Below are positions 16,934 to 27,147 of a stretch of DNA of 32,460 bases, one piece after another. Positions within the stretch are counted from its first letter, which is position 1, and every line of letters starts with the position of its first letter. This DNA is from an uncultured Opitutia bacterium (GTDB lineage Bacteria > Verrucomicrobiota > Verrucomicrobiia > Opitutales > Opitutaceae), in NCBI GenBank assembly GCA_903925425.1, contig CAIYFD010000132.1, positions 1-32,460 on the forward strand, written 5' to 3'. The position numbers and the translations under genes are program-made. Below the pieces are notes generated by a model. That model saw only the letters and a list, made by a program, of their open reading frames with translations, was not told the origin of the DNA and did no database searches.

Positions 16934-19900
16934 TCAGTGCTTAGCTCCCGTCTTTTCCGCCGCGCCACCGGGGGCGACAGCGGCCTCCGCGCCATGAGCG
17001 CCGGGGTGGTTCTTCTCGTTGTATTCGATCCGGCTCAACGGGAGCGCGGCGTAGTCGGGCATCCGCGGGTTCGGATTGCGCAGCTTGCCGAGATAGGTGG
17101 TGCGGGGACGGATATTGAGATAACCGAGCACCGCGTAGTCCTGCTCGCGGCTCTTGGCCTGCGATACCTCGCTGTTCGGATCGAGAATGTTGCCAAACAC
17201 AACGGCCTCGACCGGGCAAACCTGCTGGCAGGCGGTCTTGATCGTTCCATCCGGCACGAGCACATCAGCCGGGTTGCCCGCCTGCGAGCTGGCCGTCCGG
17301 TGCTGGATTTTGCCGTTCTGGATGCGCTGGATGCAATAGGTGCACTTCTCCATGACACCGCGCATGCGCACGGTGACCTCGGGGTTCTTCACCATCTTGA
17401 CGAGCTCCGGCATGCCCTGCGGGCCGACCGGGCCAAGGTAGAGGCTGTCGAGCTGACGCTCGTTGAAGTCGAAGAAATTGAACCGGCGGGTCTTGTACGG
17501 ACAGTTGTTGGCGCAGTACCGCGTGCCGATGCAGCGGTTGTAGGCCATCGTGTTGATACCCTCGGCATCGTGCACGGTAGCATTGACGGGGCAGACGGTC
17601 TCGCACGGAGCGAGCTCGCAGTGCTGGCAGGCCATCGGCTGCAGGGAAACCTGGGGATCCTCGGGCAGCTCGCGGTTGCCCTCGCCGCCAAAGGCACCGG
17701 CCTCGGCCGTGCCCGTGGAGTAATAACGGTCGAGCCGGATCCAATGCATCTCGCGGCCGCGGGCCACCTGCTCCTTGCCGACGATCGGAATATTGTTCTC
17801 CGCCTGACAGGCCACCACGCAGGCGTTGCAGCCGGTGCAGGTGTTCAGATCGATCGACATGCCCCACTGGTGGTAGCCGTCGAGATTCGGGGTCGAGTAG
17901 AGCGACTGGCCGCGCGGCAGGGACGCCTGAACGGCGCCACCGTGGATGCGCTTCTTGTAGTCCGCTTCGCTCTCGCCCGGCAGATGCGCGCCCTGCTCGC
18001 CGAGGACGGCGGGCGTGTGCGACTCCATGCCGATGGTGTTGACGTAGGCGAGGCCCTTGCTGCCTTCCTTCTGGACCTCGTCGAGATTGGCTTCGCGCAC
18101 GATGTCGCGGCCTTCCATCGACCAATGCTCCTGGGTGTTCGCCAGCAGCATCCGTTCGTCGGTCACCGTAAGCTTGGCCCCCGTGACGAAATGCGGCGCG
18201 GTGGACGTCCGGAGCGCATAGGCGTTGTAGCCGGTTCCCTGGCCAACGTGGCCGGTCACACTGCGCCCATACCCGAGCGGCAGCACGATCGTGTAGTTCG
18301 AAAGACCCGGTTGAATATGGATCGGACCGCGAATCTTGCGGGTGCCGATCGTAACCTCTCCGACGTGGGCGTTTTCCTGGCCGCGGCTGAAATCCGCCTC
18401 TTCCTTGCGGGCCACCTGGAGCATCGCGCCCTTCGGATCGATCCCGAGCTCCTTACCGAGCTTGGGGCTGACGAGGATGGCATTGTCCCACGAAATCTTG
18501 GTGATCGGATCCGGGCACTCCTGCAGCCAGCCGTTGTTGGCGAAGCGGCCGTCGTCCATCTTGTAGTCGGCGATGAAGCGGACCTCGAGATTCGACGCGG
18601 ACAGGGCCGGGGCCAAGGCCGCCACCGCGGTCGCAGCCGTGGGCTGGACCTGGCCGACCACGCGGAAAACGGAATTGGCGAGCAGGCCGTCGTGCAGGAA
18701 CTTCTGCATCGCCTTCTCGGCGTCACCACCGGCCAAAGCCGTGATCGTGGCGCGCACGTGGGCGTAGGGATCCGTTTCGGTCTGGCCGGAGATCCGGGCG
18801 AGAACCTCGATCTGGGTCAGCCCGCCGAACAGGGGGACAATCATCGGCTGCACCGGCACAATCGTGCCGTCGACCGTGCGGGCATCACCCCACGACTCGA
18901 GGTAGTGGGCCGCGGAAAGATGGGTGCCGGCGATCGAGGAGGTCTCGTCGACGTAGCCGCTCAGGTGAATGACATCAGCCACCTTCTTCTGGGTGGCGGT
19001 CCACTCAAGATCGGCCGGGGCATTGTAGGCGGGGTTGCCGCCGAGAATTACGAGCGTGCGGACCGAGCCGCCATTGATCGCGGTGGCCAGCTGCGAGATC
19101 GTCGCGGCGGCGGGCGCGGCCGGAACCTCGACCAGATCCACCGTGTGGCCCACGTTGCCGAGGGCGACATTCATCCGGTAGGCCAACGCGTGAACCGACG
19201 CGGGCAGGTGGGCGCCGGCGACGATCAGCGAAGCGCCGCGATTCGCGAGGAGGTCCTCGGCGCAAGCATCGATCCAAGGCTGGTTGATCCCGGTGACCGC
19301 GGCGGGAGCGGCGGTGCGAGTCACCTTGGCGGACAGCGCGGCGGCAAACGCCTCCATATGGCTGCTCGCCAGACGGAGCCGATGGTCGGCCATCGCTCCG
19401 GTGAGCGAGAGGCTGCTCTCCGCCATGTAGAGGCGGTTCATCGGGTCGTCCTTCTTGGTCACCCGGCGCCCCTTGGCGAACTCGCGGGCGTAATAGAGAC
19501 TCCCGGCCTCGGCCTGGAGAAAGTCGGCCTCGAGCGAAACGATCCGTTTCGCAGCAGCGAAGCGGTAGAGCGGACGGAGATTGGCGTTGCCGAAGACCGA
19601 CGCGGAGGCCGCGGCCGGGGGCAAATCGGTCACCGGCTCGTACTCGGCCCAAAGCGCCTGCGGATAACGCTGGCGCAGGGTGGCGACCAAGCGGGCGCGG
19701 GTCGGCGAAGAGGATTCGTCGGCGAGGAAGGCCAGACCGGCGCCGCCCGTCGGCGTGTAGGTCGTGGCGATCGCGGCGAGGAGCGCGTTGACCGCGGCGG
19801 CATCGAGTTTCGCCCCACCCTTCGTGTGCGCCATCGAGCGCTCCGGGTCGTAGAGGTCGAGCACCGAGGCCTGCGCGAGCAACGAACTGGCGGAACCGTG

Positions 19901-20296
19901 CAGCCCATAGGTGGGATTGCCCTCGATCTTGGTCGGACGGCCCTGATGGGTCTCAGCGAGCAGCGGGATCGCCGTCTTGCGGATCGGCATCGAGGTCGCG
20001 AAGTAGAGCGGCAGACCGGGAATGACACCCTCCACAGACTTGCCGTAGGGCAGAATGAACTTCTCGGGGCGGCGGCAGCCGGCAAGCCCAAGCCCGCCCA
20101 GCGCAAACGACGCCGCCATGATCTTCATGAAACGGCGGCGGTCGACCCCGTTCAGCGAATCCGCGCCCTCGGGAAACTCGCGGTCCATCCTGGCTTGGAA
20201 GCCCGGCGTGGCGGACAGCTCGTCAAGGCTGCGCCAGTATTGCGGCCCGGAAAGGGCGCGTTCGGAAGGAGCCGGATGCTGAAATTGGCGTTTCAT
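16934..20296 (-). CDS. actB: Alternative complex III, ActB-like molybdopterin-oxidoreductase-fold / Fe-S subunit
   Basis: [33 protein letters not shown]; ferredoxin-like clusters [64 protein letters not shown]...[17 protein letters not shown] overlap with actA. Confidence 0.94.
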   Translation of the reverse strand: MKRQFQHPAPSERALSGPQYWRSLDELSATPGFQARMDREFPEGADSLNGVDRRRFMKIMAASFALGGLGLAGCRRPEKFILPYGKSVEGVIPGLPLYFATSMPIRKTAIPLLAETHQGRPTKIEGNPTYGLHGSASSLLAQASVLDLYDPERSMAHTKGGAKLDAAAVNALLAAIATTYTPTGGAGLAFLADESSSPTRARLVATLRQRYPQALWAEYEPVTDLPPAAASASVFGNANLRPLYRFAAAKRIVSLEADFLQAEAGSLYYAREFAKGRRVTKKDDPMNRLYMAESSLSLTGAMADHRLRLASSHMEAFAAALSAKVTRTAAPAAVTGINQPWIDACAEDLLANRGASLIVAGAHLPASVHALAYRMNVALGNVGHTVDLVEVPAAPAAATISQLATAINGGSVRTLVILGGNPAYNAPADLEWTATQKKVADVIHLSGYVDETSSIAGTHLSAAHYLESWGDARTVDGTIVPVQPMIVPLFGGLTQIEVLARISGQTETDPYAHVRATITALAGGDAEKAMQKFLHDGLLANSVFRVVGQVQPTAATAVAALAPALSASNLEVRFIADYKMDDGRFANNGWLQECPDPITKISWDNAILVSPKLGKELGIDPKGAMLQVARKEEADFSRGQENAHVGEVTIGTRKIRGPIHIQPGLSNYTIVLPLGYGRSVTGHVGQGTGYNAYALRTSTAPHFVTGAKLTVTDERMLLANTQEHWSMEGRDIVREANLDEVQKEGSKGLAYVNTIGMESHTPAVLGEQGAHLPGESEADYKKRIHGGAVQASLPRGQSLYSTPNLDGYHQWGMSIDLNTCTGCNACVVACQAENNIPIVGKEQVARGREMHWIRLDRYYSTGTAEAGAFGGEGNRELPEDPQVSLQPMACQHCELAPCETVCPVNATVHDAEGINTMAYNRCIGTRYCANNCPYKTRRFNFFDFNERQLDSLYLGPVGPQGMPELVKMVKNPEVTVRMRGVMEKCTYCIQRIQNGKIQHRTASSQAGNPADVLVPDGTIKTACQQVCPVEAVVFGNILDPNSEVSQAKSREQDYAVLGYLNIRPRTTYLGKLRNPNPRMPDYAALPLSRIEYNEKNHPGAHGAEAAVAPGGAAEKTGAKH

Positions 20297-20946
20297 CGAT
20301 GGCAACCGGAGCAGCTCTCGGGCGGTTTGATTTTCCAGTCGTGGATGAACTTCATCCCGGCCTCGACGCCCGACTTGTCGGCGATCCGCGGTGAATCGAG
20401 GTTAAAGACGTCGGCCTTCTCGCGCACCCGGAGCTCAGGGTTGCGATGGCATTCGATGCAGAATCCCATGCTCAGCGGCTGGGCGTGGGCGACCACATCC
20501 ATCTCGTTGATCTTGCCGTGGCACTCCACGCAGCTGACCCCGCGGTTCACGTGGGCGGCATGGTTGAAGTAAACATAGTCCGGCGTGGTATGGATCCAGA
20601 CCCAGGGAACCGCCTCGCCGGTTTCGTAGCTCGCACGCACCGGGGCCAGCAGGGCGCTGTCCTTCTTGACCTGATTGTGGCAGTTCATGCAGGTCTGCGC
20701 CGTCGGGACATTGGAATGACCCGATTTTTCGACGTTCGAGTGGCAGAAACGGCAGTCGAGGCCGAGCTGGCCGGCATGCAACGCGTGGCTGAAAGGCACG
20801 GGCTGCACCGGCGCATACCCGACCCGGGTGTACTTCGGCGTCATGTAATACGTGACGCCCGCCGTGGCCACGCCGCCGAACACGACCAGAAAGATGATGA
20901 TTTGGAGCGGGAGCCGGTTGGCCGATTTTGGGAAGATCTTCGACAT
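20293..20946 (-). CDS. actA: Alternative complex III, ActA-like pentaheme cytochrome c
   Basis: Five CxxCH motifs: CRFCH, CMNCH, CVECH, CIECH, CSGCH; N-terminal TM. Confidence 0.92.
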   Translation of the reverse strand: MSKIFPKSANRLPLQIIIFLVVFGGVATAGVTYYMTPKYTRVGYAPVQPVPFSHALHAGQLGLDCRFCHSNVEKSGHSNVPTAQTCMNCHNQVKKDSALLAPVRASYETGEAVPWVWIHTTPDYVYFNHAAHVNRGVSCVECHGKINEMDVVAHAQPLSMGFCIECHRNPELRVREKADVFNLDSPRIADKSGVEAGMKFIHDWKIKPPESCSGCHR

Positions 20947-20956
20947 GGCCGGATGA

Positions 20957-21145
20957 TCAGAGCGATGCGTTGCGCCGGGCGACCGCGCGGGACTCAACCG
21001 CAAGTTTCACCGGAACTGCATCCACGGCGGGCACGGCCGGCTGAGCCTCCACCCGGTTCACGAAAGCCCGGGGAAGGGCCACAGCGGCTACGGCAAGGCC
21101 GAGCGCTTTCGCGAGGAAGTGTTTGCGTGACTGGTGTTGGCTCAC
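20957..21145 (-). CDS. Small protein with a signal/TM-like hydrophobic N-terminus preceding actA (GTG start proposed; ATG start at 21232 also possible)
   Basis: VSQHQSRKHFLAKALGLAVAAVALPRAFVNRVEAQPAVPAVDAVPVKLAVESRAVARRNASL; same strand, 10 nt before actA. Confidence 0.55.
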   Translation of the reverse strand: MSQHQSRKHFLAKALGLAVAAVALPRAFVNRVEAQPAVPAVDAVPVKLAVESRAVARRNASL

Positions 21146-21308
21146 AGTTGAACGGGTGAGGAAATAATCAGCGCCGAAGCAAGGAGTCGCCCCGGGCGTT
21201 GTAAACGAAAATTCCTTCAGACATTTCGGCATGGGGATTAATTAGCATCGCGCCGGTTCAGCCTTGGCCCGGCTAATTGCGCGCTAATAACCGCGGCGAA
21301 CGAACGAG

Positions 21309-22010
21309 TCAGACGAAAAGCCCGTCGCGCATCGGCCGGGTGGCGTCGCAACGGTTCGCAATCTCGGGGTTGTGCGTCACCAGGACCACCGCTTGGCCGT
21401 TTTCCTTGGCCAAACGGGTCAGCAGGTCGAATACGAGGGCGGAATTCTTCACGTCGAGATTGCCCGTCGGTTCGTCCGCCAAGATGATCGTCGGCTGGTT
21501 CGCCAGCGCCCGCGCCACCGCCACGCGCTGCTGTTCACCGCCGGAAAGCTGGGTGCCAAGCCGGTGGCTCTTCTCCCCCAGCCCGACCGAAGCCAGCAGG
21601 GAATGGGCCCGGGCCGTCATCTCGGGCTCCGGGAGCCGGCCCAGCTTGCGCATGGGCATCATGACATTCTCCAGCGCGGTGAACTCCAGCATCAGGAAGT
21701 GAAACTGGAAAACAAACCCGATGTGCGCGCCGCGAGCCGCGGTGCGGGCGGCGTCGTCGGTGTTCGACATGACATTTCCGTTAATTGAGATCTCGCCGCC
21801 GTCGGGCTGGTCGAGGAGACCGAGCAGGTAGAGCAGCGTGCTCTTGCCGCAGCCGGACGGGCCGACAATCGCCTCGACCTGTCCGCGCCGGGCTTCGAAA
21901 GAGACCCCCTTGAGGACATGGACTCTGCCCTCATCGCGGCCCAGGTAGCGATGCAGACCCGAGCAGCAGAGCACGACCTCGCCGGGGGCGCTGACGGAGG
22001 CAGCCTTCAT
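21309..22010 (-). CDS. LolD/MacB-type ABC transporter ATP-binding protein
   Basis: Walker A VGPSGCGKSTLLYLLGLLD, signature LSGGEQQRVAVARALANQPTIILADEPTGNLD. Confidence 0.94.
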   Translation of the reverse strand: MKAASVSAPGEVVLCCSGLHRYLGRDEGRVHVLKGVSFEARRGQVEAIVGPSGCGKSTLLYLLGLLDQPDGGEISINGNVMSNTDDAARTAARGAHIGFVFQFHFLMLEFTALENVMMPMRKLGRLPEPEMTARAHSLLASVGLGEKSHRLGTQLSGGEQQRVAVARALANQPTIILADEPTGNLDVKNSALVFDLLTRLAKENGQAVVLVTHNPEIANRCDATRPMRDGLFV

Positions 22011-23266
22011 TGCGCGGTCCCCCGAACGATATCACCCGGCTCGAGCCGCGCGGCCCGGCGGGCCGGGATGATGCTGGCCAGCATGACCATGACGACGGCC
22101 GTGCTGACGGCCTCAACGTAATGCCAGACATCCCAGGCCACCACGTAGTACTTGGCGGAGAAGATGCCGCTGATGCCGCCATTGCGCAGGGGCATCTTGG
22201 AGATGCCGTAGGTGGACGCCGCACCGAAAACGCACCCGATCACAGCCCCGATGGTGAGAACGATGACGGCCTGCCAAAGGAAGATCCGGGTAACGTCTGC
22301 CCGCTCGTAACCCATCGACCGCAGGATCGCGATGTCCTTGGTCTTCTCGATGACGATCATCGCGAGTGTGTTGAACATGGCCACGCCGGCGATGAGCGTG
22401 AAGACAAGCACCGTGATCGCCGACGAAACCTGCAGCGCGCTGAACGCCGAGAGCCAGGAGCGCTCCCGTTCCTGCCAGGGCTGGGCATTGTACCTCAACT
22501 CATCGACAATCCGCGCCGACTCGACCGGCGCACGCGCGGGATCGGCCAGCTGGAGTTGAAGATAGGACACGCCCGTCGGACGGTGCAGGACCGAGGCCGC
22601 GTCGGACAGGGAGAGATAAATCCGCTCGCGGTCCATCGCACTGATGCCCGTGACAAAAATCGCCATCACCCGATACCGCTGGGGCGTAGCACCCGATTGG
22701 CTGACCTGGATGAAGTCGTTGAGGCCAATCAGCAGCCGGTCCGCCAGCTCCCGCCCGATCATCGCTCCAGCCGGGCGGTTCCGGAAATCATCGACGCTCC
22801 CCTCGACGATCTTCGCCCCGAGATTGGAGACCTTGAGATGCTGGTCGATATTGATGCCGTAGACGCGGCCCGTGTCGGAGCGCACCGCGCTGGAGATGTC
22901 GACCGAGCCCTTGAGCACCTGCGACACTCCGACCACCGCGGGGTTGTCGTCGAGCGCGGCCACCAAGCCGGCCGGTTCCTCAATGCCCGCCTGCAGTTTC
23001 ACCGCGTTGTCCTGCGTCGTCTCGATGACCACCCCGGAGCCGTGCTCGGTCTCAAAACTGGTGCGCGCCGACTGGATCTTGTCCTGGATCAGGACGGCAC
23101 CGTCGGCGCCGATGATCGTCTCGATGAAAAGATCCTGAAACCCGGTCGTGGTGGCCTGGGTGATGATGAACAAGCCGACGCCGAGCACGATGCAGGTCAG
23201 GCTCATCACCATCGCCCGTTTCTTCGCCGTGAGGAAACGGAAGGCGATGCGAAGATTCGGCGACAT
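22007..23266 (-). CDS. FtsX-like/LolC-E type ABC transporter permease
   Basis: MSPNLRIAFRFLTAKKRAMVMSLTCIVLGVGLFI..., C-terminal VFTLIAGVAMFNTLAMIVIEKTKDIAILRSMGYERADVTRIFLWQA. Confidence 0.92.
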   Translation of the reverse strand: MSPNLRIAFRFLTAKKRAMVMSLTCIVLGVGLFIITQATTTGFQDLFIETIIGADGAVLIQDKIQSARTSFETEHGSGVVIETTQDNAVKLQAGIEEPAGLVAALDDNPAVVGVSQVLKGSVDISSAVRSDTGRVYGINIDQHLKVSNLGAKIVEGSVDDFRNRPAGAMIGRELADRLLIGLNDFIQVSQSGATPQRYRVMAIFVTGISAMDRERIYLSLSDAASVLHRPTGVSYLQLQLADPARAPVESARIVDELRYNAQPWQERERSWLSAFSALQVSSAITVLVFTLIAGVAMFNTLAMIVIEKTKDIAILRSMGYERADVTRIFLWQAVIVLTIGAVIGCVFGAASTYGISKMPLRNGGISGIFSAKYYVVAWDVWHYVEAVSTAVVMVMLASIIPARRAARLEPGDIVRGTAQ

Positions 23267-23295
23267 TGACGGTAAAACCGGCGGTGAGACCCGAA

Positions 23296-24423
23296 TTATT
23301 TGCCCGCGGGTGCCACGGACTCGGTCCGCACACTCTGGCCGTCGCTGAAAAGTTCCTGGCGATCCACGATCACCTCTTCACCCGGAGAAACCCCGCTCAG
23401 GACCTCGATGACGCTGTCGGAGTCATAACCAGGCTTCGGGGTCCGGACCTCCACCTTGCCATTCCGCACCACATAGATGCGGTTGTTGTAGATCGCGCGC
23501 CGGGGCACCCGAACCTTGGCCTCCCGCTCATCGATCGTAATCACGCCATCACCGGACTGTCCGGTCTTGTTCAGCAGCGCCGGGTCGATGGCGAGGTCGA
23601 GATGGGCGATATAGCGCAGCGTCGAGGAATCTTGCGCCGGGAGGATCGTCTTGATCGTGCCAAAAAAATCGCCGTCCAAGCCGGTAAGCCTGACCCGGAT
23701 GCGAAGGCCTTCCTTCACTCCCTTGGCCAGATTCTCCTCGCTGATGCGCGCCTCAACGATGCGCGAATTGGTGATCAGGGTCGCCACGGTCTGACCGCCA
23801 TTGATATAGGCGCCCTTCGAGAACTTGATGTCGGTCAGCGTGCCGGCGAACGGCGCCCGGAGAGTCAGGTTCGCAAGCTCGAGTTTGCGGCCCTCGATCT
23901 CTTTTTCCTTATGGGCGACCGCATCGTCCGCCAGAATTTTTGCCAACTCCTGATTGAATCCCAAATCCCGCACCTGATTCTCGATTTGCTCGTAAGCCAC
24001 CAGAGACAAGCGACCGGCGTCCTTGTCGACCCGCTTGAGATCGAGATTCTTCTGCGCGCTCTGCAGAGCGCTGGCGCGGATCTTCTCGTTGACGGTGTTC
24101 ATGGCCTTGGCGGTGTTCAGGCTAATTTCAAGGTTATCGACCTCCAACTGCTTGTTCTGGGTGTCGACGCGCACCAGGACATCGCCCTCCTGCACGACCT
24201 GCCCCTCCTTCAGCTCGTTCAGCATCCGCCCGGAGCCCTCGATCTTGAGTTCGAGCGAATTCTCCGCCCGAACCTTGATCTGGGCCGACACGGCCTTGGC
24301 GACCTTGCCACCCTTGGCCTCCTGCACCGTCGCGGTGGGCCGCAGGTACAGGGTGACGCCGAAGTAACCCGCGGCGACGATGCCGGCGACCACGAGCAGT
24401 TTGATTCCGGGATTATTTGCCAT
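23296..24423 (-). CDS. HlyD/MacA-family membrane fusion protein
   Basis: N-terminal TM; LKEGQVVQEGDVLVRVDTQNKQLEVDNLE, LTLRAPFAGTLTDIKFSKGAYINGGQTVATLI. Confidence 0.9.
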   Translation of the reverse strand: MANNPGIKLLVVAGIVAAGYFGVTLYLRPTATVQEAKGGKVAKAVSAQIKVRAENSLELKIEGSGRMLNELKEGQVVQEGDVLVRVDTQNKQLEVDNLEISLNTAKAMNTVNEKIRASALQSAQKNLDLKRVDKDAGRLSLVAYEQIENQVRDLGFNQELAKILADDAVAHKEKEIEGRKLELANLTLRAPFAGTLTDIKFSKGAYINGGQTVATLITNSRIVEARISEENLAKGVKEGLRIRVRLTGLDGDFFGTIKTILPAQDSSTLRYIAHLDLAIDPALLNKTGQSGDGVITIDEREAKVRVPRRAIYNNRIYVVRNGKVEVRTPKPGYDSDSVIEVLSGVSPGEEVIVDRQELFSDGQSVRTESVAPAGK

Positions 24424-25819
24424 GGCTGAGATAACTGGGGGGAAGCTGGTTCATCATCGGGTCGGCCCCCACGAGGGAGACAAAGTCGGACCATTGCTGG
24501 AGAAAATTCGCGCGGGCGACGAACGCGTTGATCTCGGCGGCCTTGAAGGCGGCCGCGGACAGTTCCACCTCCACCTCGGCGCGCTGGCCGCTGGCGAGGA
24601 GTTCCTTGTCGACATGCAGAGCACCCGCGGCGCTCGAAAGACCGCGCTCGGCCAACTGCATGGCCCGATACTCCAGTGACACTTGCTTCCGGCGGTTCTC
24701 CGCCTCGTCGCGGGTCGTCTCCATGTAAGTCTGAAGCTGGCGCTCGTACGAGCGCTTGGTACTCAGGGCGGAAAGTCTTCCGGCGCGAGCGGCCCCGGCG
24801 TCAAACAGGGTGAAGCTCATACTGACGCTGGCGCTCCGGACGGCCACAAAAGATGAAGAGACATTGCCCGCACTGTCCGATGAGTTGCTGGCACCGGTGC
24901 TATACCCGGCGCCGAGACCGATTTTCGGGTAATTCGCATACTTCGCCATCCGGGAGCTGAGATCGCTCTGCCTCAGGTACAGGGCGTAGGACTGCGCCAC
25001 AGGGGTTTCCGCCACGCCACCATGCAGGAAAACATCCAACAACGCGGCCGGTGTCTCCTCCGGCAGGCGCGGTTCGGGAAGGACGTCAGGAATCGCCGAT
25101 TCGGCGAAGACGATCTGCCCTGCCAAGCGGGCGAAAAGCCGCTTGAAATTCTCAAAATCCTGCTCCTGGCGGTCCGCCGCCAGTCTCACTGACAGAACGA
25201 CCGACTCGGCGGCGGGCAGTTCATCAGGCGCGCTCACGCCGCGCTCAATGCCGTCCTTCTTCGCCGCCAGCGCCTTCTCCTGCATCGTCGCCTGCAGGCG
25301 GGCCTGGGCCAGGGAGGCCTTCTTGATGATGAGCTGCGTGTACTGCGACCTGAGCGCACCCAGCAAAGTGCGATAAGCATCGGCATAGTTCCTTTTGGCG
25401 ATCTCCTCTCCCAGCTTTCCGATGTCGGCGCGGGCCTTCACATCGCCCTCCTGAAAAAGGGGCTGTGAAATTCCCACCCCGTAGGTGAAACCGCTCGAGG
25501 AACTGGAGGAGCTCGCATTGCCCGACGCTGAGGAAACACCGCTAATGCCATAACCGGCGCTGCCGGTCAGCCGGGGATAGAGGCCCGAAACCGCCGTAAT
25601 CTTCGCCGCCTCGGTTTGGGCGAGGGTGATGCGCTGGTTCAGCATGGTGGGCGCCAAGTTCACCGCGTCGGCCAGGATCGTTTTCAGTCCGGGCATGAGG
25701 TCCTCGGTCAAGGTGCCGCTCACGGCGGTGGCCTGGCCCGCCAGCGCGAGCGGCCCGAGCGCAAGGGCGGCGAGGACGATCGGGAGCCGCAACAGGCGAA
25801 TCATCGTGGAGACAGTCAT
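24413..25819 (-). CDS. TolC-family outer membrane efflux protein
   Basis: Signal peptide; duplicated TolC-like coiled coil and [12 protein letters not shown]...[32 protein letters not shown]...[18 protein letters not shown]. Confidence 0.88.
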   Translation of the reverse strand: MTVSTMIRLLRLPIVLAALALGPLALAGQATAVSGTLTEDLMPGLKTILADAVNLAPTMLNQRITLAQTEAAKITAVSGLYPRLTGSAGYGISGVSSASGNASSSSSSSGFTYGVGISQPLFQEGDVKARADIGKLGEEIAKRNYADAYRTLLGALRSQYTQLIIKKASLAQARLQATMQEKALAAKKDGIERGVSAPDELPAAESVVLSVRLAADRQEQDFENFKRLFARLAGQIVFAESAIPDVLPEPRLPEETPAALLDVFLHGGVAETPVAQSYALYLRQSDLSSRMAKYANYPKIGLGAGYSTGASNSSDSAGNVSSSFVAVRSASVSMSFTLFDAGAARAGRLSALSTKRSYERQLQTYMETTRDEAENRRKQVSLEYRAMQLAERGLSSAAGALHVDKELLASGQRAEVEVELSAAAFKAAEINAFVARANFLQQWSDFVSLVGADPMMNQLPPSYLSHGK

Positions 25820-25979
25820 GGATCGCGGTGGGCCGGCATCAGATCGGGGCTGTCGAGCCGGTTCGATCTTCGCAGGCATGGCAATCCCGAAAACCCGTCG
25901 GGCCCGTTACGGCACATCCGGCACTTGCCTCGACCGCCGGCAACCCCAACGTCGGCGCTCACGCTTCCACTCTTTCGCC

Positions 25980-27089
25980 GTGAAGATCCCCATCCTTGAC
26001 CTGAAGCCCGCGACCGAAGAACTCCGGCCGGAGTTGAACGAGGCCTTCGCCCGGGTCATGGCGTCCGGACATTTTCTCCTCGGGCCCGAACTGGAGGCAT
26101 TCGAGCGCGAATACGCGCAAAGCACGGGAGCCAGCCACTGCGTCGGTGTCGCCAACGGGCTCGAGGCGCTGCAGCTGGTGCTCATGGCCTGGGGCGTGGG
26201 CCCGGGCGACGAGGTCATTGTGCCCTCGAATGGCTACATCGCCACCTGGCTCGCCGCCACTCACGTCGGGGCGACCATTGTCCCGTGCGAGCCCGATCCG
26301 CTGACCTACAATCTCGATCCGGCGAAGCTTCCCGCGCTGATCACCCCCCGGACCAAGGTCATCCTGCCAATCCACCTCTACGGTCAGACCGTGGACATGG
26401 ACGGCATCAACGCGGTGGCCCGCCCACGCGGCATCAAGGTGCTGGAGGACGGCGCCCAGTCCCATGGGGCGCGGCTGCGGGACCGCCAGAGCGGCAATCT
26501 GGGCGATGCCGCCGGCATCAGTTTTTATCCGAGCAAGAACCTCGGCGCACTCGCCGACGGCGGAGCGGTCCTGACCAACGACGCGCCCCTGGCCGATCAG
26601 ATCCGCCAGCTGCGGAACTACGGCTCGAAAGTGCGCTACCAAAACGAGCAGCTCGGGTTGAATTCCCGCCTGAGTGAACTGCAGGCGGCTTTCCTGCGCG
26701 TGAAACTGCCGTACCTCGCCGCGTGGAATGCCCGGCGCTCCGGCCTCGCCCGGCACTACCTGAAGAATTTGAGCGGGATCGATGGCCTGACCCTGCCGGC
26801 GGTGCCCGCGTGGGCGGAGCCCGTCTGGCATCTGTTTGTCGTGCGGACCACCCGCCGCGATGCGCTGCGGGATTTCCTGACTGCGCGCGGCATCGGCACC
26901 CAGATCCACTACCCCATCCCGCCCCATCTCTCGGGAGCCTACCACCACCTAGGCTGGAAACCGGGAGACTTTCCACTGGCCGAGACCCTCGCCGCCGAGG
27001 TCCTGAGCCTGCCGATCGGGCCACACGTGGCACCCGGTGACGTGGACGAAGTTTGCCGGGCCGTGCGCGAATTCTTCGGGCGTGGCTGA
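25980..27089 (+). CDS. DegT/DnrJ/EryC1/StrS family PLP aminotransferase
   Basis: GTG start; [100 protein letters not shown]. Confidence 0.94.
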   Translation: MKIPILDLKPATEELRPELNEAFARVMASGHFLLGPELEAFEREYAQSTGASHCVGVANGLEALQLVLMAWGVGPGDEVIVPSNGYIATWLAATHVGATIVPCEPDPLTYNLDPAKLPALITPRTKVILPIHLYGQTVDMDGINAVARPRGIKVLEDGAQSHGARLRDRQSGNLGDAAGISFYPSKNLGALADGGAVLTNDAPLADQIRQLRNYGSKVRYQNEQLGLNSRLSELQAAFLRVKLPYLAAWNARRSGLARHYLKNLSGIDGLTLPAVPAWAEPVWHLFVVRTTRRDALRDFLTARGIGTQIHYPIPPHLSGAYHHLGWKPGDFPLAETLAAEVLSLPIGPHVAPGDVDEVCRAVREFFGRG

Positions 27090-27147
27090 GGCTCCGCGGT
27101 CTTTAGCCTTGAAGGTGCCGGCTCGGTTGCTGGCATGCAGCCTACCC

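Noticed and set aside
16934-20296. Calling actB/actC a DMSO/polysulfide/formate-type molybdoenzyme
   Set aside because: Gene order with pentaheme ActA, DUF3341 ActD, monoheme ActE and ActF is diagnostic of alternative complex III, whose ActB is not a catalytic molybdoenzyme.
16556-20572. 1338-aa plus-strand ORF antisense to actB/actC/actA
   Set aside because: High-GC antisense artefact; the minus strand encodes well-recognised ActA/ActB/ActC, and the antisense translation is Arg/Gly/His/Asp-rich with no recognisable family.
22010-24429. Plus-strand 419-aa and 387-aa ORFs opposite the permease and HlyD genes
   Set aside because: Mirror-frame ORFs opposite convincing transporter genes; no motif or signal.
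27084-27146. Possible degraded REP-like element between degT and the permease (ggctgaggctccgcgg...ccggctcggttgctggcatgcagcctacc)
   Set aside because: Resemblance to the 9932-10006 element is short and no convincing stem could be built.
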